From positions 3,038,001-3,102,000 of the forward strand of contig NZ_CP108414.1 of NCBI RefSeq assembly GCF_035978755.1: a stretch of DNA of 64,000 nt, written 5' to 3'. This DNA comes from Streptomyces sp. NBC_01298. GTDB lineage: Bacteria > Actinomycetota > Actinomycetes > Streptomycetales > Streptomycetaceae. Both the position numbers and the translations under genes were made by a program. Shown here piece by piece: positions 60,310 to 64,000 of the stretch; the stretch's first letter is position 1; each line of letters begins with the position of its first letter. The notes beneath the pieces were generated by a model that was not told where the DNA came from, searched no databases, and was given only the letters and a program-made list of their open reading frames with translations.

Positions 60310-60947
60310 CGATCAGGGTCGTGGTGGCGGAGGACCAGAGCGCGGTACGGGCCGGGCTGGTCCTGATCCTGCGCAGCGCCGGCGACATCGAGGTGGCGGG
60401 CGAGGCCGCCGACGGGGAGGAGGCCGTGCGCCTGGCCCGCGAGCTGCGGCCCGACCTGGTGCTCATGGACGTGCAGATGCCCCGCCTGGACGGGGTGTCG
60501 GCGACCCGCCAGGTGGTCGCGGAGGGCCTGGCCGACGTCCTCGTGCTCACCACCTTCGACCACGACGAGTACGTCTTCGGCGCCCTGCGCGCGGGCGCGG
60601 CGGGCTTCCTGCTGAAGGACGCGGACGCGGCGGAGCTGATCGGGGCGGTACGGACCGTCGCGCGCGGGGAGGGCCTGATCGCCCCGGCGGTGACGCGGCG
60701 GCTGATCGCGGAGTTCGCGGACCCGCGGCCCGTACGGGTGCCCGTACCGGCCACGGTGGAATCGCTGACCCCGCGCGAGCGGGAGGTGCTGGGGTGCCTG
60801 GGCGAGGGGTTGTCGAACGCGGAGATCGCGGTGCGCCTGGAGATGGCGGAGGCCACGGCGAAGACCCACGTCAGCCGGGTGCTGGCCAAGCTGGAGCTGC
60901 GCAGCCGGGTCCAAGCGGCAGTTCTGGCACAGGAGTTGGGGCTCTAG
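60306..60947 (+). CDS. NarL/LuxR-family response regulator
   Basis: 213 residues from GTG 60306, coupled to the kinase. Receiver domain with acidic pocket (VVVAEDQ) and phospho-acceptor Asp55 (LVLMDVQMPRLDG), TTFDHDEYVFGALRAGAAGFLLKDA, then a LuxR HTH (LTPREREVLGCLGEGLSNAEIAVRLEMAEATAKTHVSRVLAKLELRSR in outline). It directly precedes the chitinase promoter region; in S. coelicolor a related system lies close to chiC. Target promoters are not visible here. Confidence 0.93.
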   Translation: MTIRVVVAEDQSAVRAGLVLILRSAGDIEVAGEAADGEEAVRLARELRPDLVLMDVQMPRLDGVSATRQVVAEGLADVLVLTTFDHDEYVFGALRAGAAGFLLKDADAAELIGAVRTVARGEGLIAPAVTRRLIAEFADPRPVRVPVPATVESLTPREREVLGCLGEGLSNAEIAVRLEMAEATAKTHVSRVLAKLELRSRVQAAVLAQELGL

Positions 60948-60985
60948 CCAAGTCCGGCCGGAAATAAATCCGAGGCCGCTACGGG

Positions 60986-61027
60986 AGGTCTGGACCTCTT
61001 GACGGTTGGTCCAGACCTTTCTACTCT
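60986..61027 (+). promoter_or_regulatory. chitinase promoter with two dre-like 12-mers (DasR-type control)
   Basis: AGGTCTGGACCT (60986-60997) and TGGTCCAGACCT (61007-61018) lie 21 bases apart, flanking TTGACG (-35, 60999-61004), with TACTCT (-10, 61022-61027) 17 bases on. TGGTCTAGACC-type 12-mers are the known chitinase direct repeats and DasR-responsive elements, so GlcNAc-controlled repression is expected. Confidence 0.85.
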
Positions 61028-61148
61028 CACGCACAACTGTGGTGAGCGTGCCATGACAAAAAGTCACGGTCGCGCTCACGGGCGGCGCAGGTCCCACCCC
61101 CATGCAGCGGCCGTCCCCACGTCCGCTGCGGACCTCGGAGGAGCACCC

Positions 61149-63008
<1,860 letters not shown>

Positions 63009-63036
63009 CCCCTGACCGCACGGCCCGGTGAAAGAC

Positions 63037-63080
63037 GAAGCCGGGGAGACGGGGTCCGCCCCCCCGTCCTCCCCGGCTTC
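63037..63080. terminator. strong terminator after the chitinase gene
   Basis: GAAGCCGGGGAGACGGGG (63037-63054) pairs with CCCCGTCCTCCCCGGCTTC (63062-63080) with one bulged base, then a T-rich run. It separates the chitinase from the convergent DUF2550 gene. The rest of the gap to 63185 is GC-rich with a small CCGGACTCCGTCCGG hairpin. Confidence 0.87.
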
Positions 63081-63185
63081 TCCTTCTTCGCGCGCCGCTC
63101 GCACGGCTCGGCCCCGGGGGCCTCCCCGGCTTCGCGCCGCCGCGCCGGACTCCGTCCGGCGGGGACGACCCGGCGCCACCGGCCC

Positions 63186-63635
63186 TCAGGCCACGTTCAC
63201 CCGTTGCCCGGGAGGCGCGGCCTCCAGCCAGGCCAGGAAACCGGTCAGCGCGTCATCGCTCATCGCCAGCTCCAGACGGGTGCCGCGATGCGCGCAGCAC
63301 AGTACGACGGCGTCGGAGAGCAGGGCCAGCTCCTCCTCGCCCTCGGGCGCACGGCGGGCGACGACCTCGATGGAGGACCGCTCCAGCAGCCGGCGCGGCC
63401 GCGGGGAGTAGCTGAAGACACGGAACCAGTCGATGCGGTCACCGCTGTAGCGCGCGACCCCGTAGACCCAGCCCTTGCCGGAGACGTCCGGTTCCTCGGA
63501 CACGCCCCAGCGCATGCTGCAGTCGAAGGTGCCGCCGGAGCGCTGGATCAGCCTGCGGCGCAGCCCGAACACAAAGAGCCCGATCACCACCAGGGCTACG
63601 ACGACCAGGCCGCTCACAAGCAGAGCGAGGAGCAT
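63186..63635 (-). CDS. DUF2550 family protein
   Basis: 149 residues from ATG 63635. One N-terminal transmembrane helix (LLALLVSGLVVVALVVIGLFVFGL) followed by a cytoplasmic or extracellular beta-rich domain with TFDCSMRWGVSEEPDVSGKGWVYGVARYSGDRIDWFRVFSYSPRPRRLL in outline. DUF2550 proteins are conserved immediately downstream of the ATP synthase operon in actinobacteria. Function unknown. The hairpin at 63717 separates it from atpC, so it may have its own promoter. Confidence 0.92.
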   Translation of the reverse strand: MLLALLVSGLVVVALVVIGLFVFGLRRRLIQRSGGTFDCSMRWGVSEEPDVSGKGWVYGVARYSGDRIDWFRVFSYSPRPRRLLERSSIEVVARRAPEGEEELALLSDAVVLCCAHRGTRLELAMSDDALTGFLAWLEAAPPGQRVNVA

Positions 63636-63716
63636 CTTTCACCGACCTCCTCGCTCATCGAATAAACCCGGACGACAGCGTTCCTACCAGACGGAGTCTG
63701 GTGCGGACCCGCATCG

Positions 63717-63766
63717 CCTCAGCCGCGACCCGGTCCGGAAAATTCCGGAACAGGCCGCGGCTGAGG
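63717..63766 (-). terminator. complex palindrome downstream of atpC
   Basis: CCTCAGCCGCG pairs with CGCGGCTGAGG (63717-63766), enclosing a second inverted repeat, TCCGGAA with TTCCGGA. A further stem, CCAGAC-GGA-GTCTGG (63687-63701), lies beyond it. It ends the ATP synthase operon. Confidence 0.8.
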
Positions 63767-63792
63767 TTTGAAACTCTTAACAGTACCGGGGC

Positions 63793-64000
63793 TTAGCGCC
63801 CCGAAACCGCGCGCAGCCGGACATCGGCGCGACGCTCGGAGACCGAGTCGGTCTCCGACTTCGCGCGCTCCAGTGCCCGCTCCGCCCGCTCGACGTCGAT
63901 CTCGTCGGCAAGCTCGGCGATCTCGGCCAGCAGCGACAACTTGTTGTCCGCGAACGAGATGAATCCGCCGTGCACCGCGGCGACAACAGTGTTGCCCCCG
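63793..64000 (-). CDS. atpC: F0F1 ATP synthase epsilon subunit, C-terminal part (5' end outside window)
   Basis: About 68 residues are visible, in frame from the window end to TAG-side stop at 63793. The sequence VVAAVHGGFISFADNKLSLLAEIAELADEIDVERAERALERAKSE (in outline) is the end of the epsilon beta sandwich plus the C-terminal helices. The epsilon subunit couples F1 rotation and inhibits ATP hydrolysis. The start and the rest of the atp operon lie beyond the right edge. DUF2550 follows after the terminator, the usual actinobacterial order. Confidence 0.93.
   Translation of the reverse strand, partial: GGNTVVAAVHGGFISFADNKLSLLAEIAELADEIDVERAERALERAKSETDSVSERRADVRLRAVSGR

Overview
The window is high-GC chromosomal DNA of a Streptomyces (or very close relative). 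The evidence is the gene content and order: treS-mak-glgB, pfkA-pta-ackA-pyk, icmA, meaB-thiolase-mce, scy-filP, nucS, a dre-controlled GH18 chitinase and atpC. From memory this follows the core-chromosome order of S. coelicolor from about SCO5442 down to SCO5369. GTG and TTG starts, ATGA/GTGA stop-start overlaps and GC-rich hairpins between genes are typical of the genus. I see no tRNA, rRNA, CRISPR array or prophage.

Layout. 1-5131: end of trehalose synthase, maltokinase and glycogen branching enzyme (GlgE-type alpha-glucan metabolism). 5109-6867: MerR-thioredoxin pair and an HTH protein. 7069-13242: central carbon block (phosphofructokinase divergent from phosphotransacetylase-acetate kinase, then pyruvate kinase). 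13368-15979: three-gene envelope operon (DUF6230, DUF6114, Pro/Ser-rich secreted protein). 16596-18559: YbbN-like protein divergent from a TetR regulator around a perfect palindrome. 19118-25918: isobutyryl-CoA mutase large subunit with an operator-like palindrome, a DUF3817 protein, an IS200/IS605 element with decayed tnpA and intact tnpB, a MarR regulator, and an MFS exporter divergent from an ArsR regulator.

26166-31946: glycan-synthesis locus (GH6 cslZ, copper-radical oxidase glxA, synthase cslA) interrupted by a two-gene cassette whose proteins share a short Gly/Asn/Val motif across their junction. 32093-36948: C39-like protein, thiamine-binding protein with a second DUF3817 protein, three tandem AIM24 genes, a MarR gene with leaderless features and a PepSY protein. 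37024-37098 holds a 24-codon gene for ribosomal protein bL37. 37202-40017: meaB, thiolase and methylmalonyl-CoA epimerase. 40199-45929: polar-growth cytoskeletal genes scy (unusually long) and filP. 46044-50026: two tandem ABC ATPase-permease pairs. 50064-57586: zinc-ribbon-like protein, LLM oxidoreductase, small conserved protein, nucS, a large ATPase with collagen-like repeats, STAS protein and 3-hydroxybutyryl-CoA dehydrogenase. 57782-60947: cobalamin adenosyltransferase, membrane protein and a NarL-type two-component system. 60986-64000: chitinase with its dre-type promoter, DUF2550 protein and the 3' part of atpC.

Functional threads. Several B12-related genes (icmA, meaB, mce, adenosyltransferase) fall in one window with thiolase and hydroxybutyryl-CoA dehydrogenase, so acyl-CoA carbon handling is a theme. 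A second theme is the hyphal tip and envelope: Scy/FilP plus CslA/GlxA/CslZ. The most novel candidate is the 27243-28114 gene pair, whose shared junction motif resembles bacterial amyloid-signalling motifs; this is inference, not proof.
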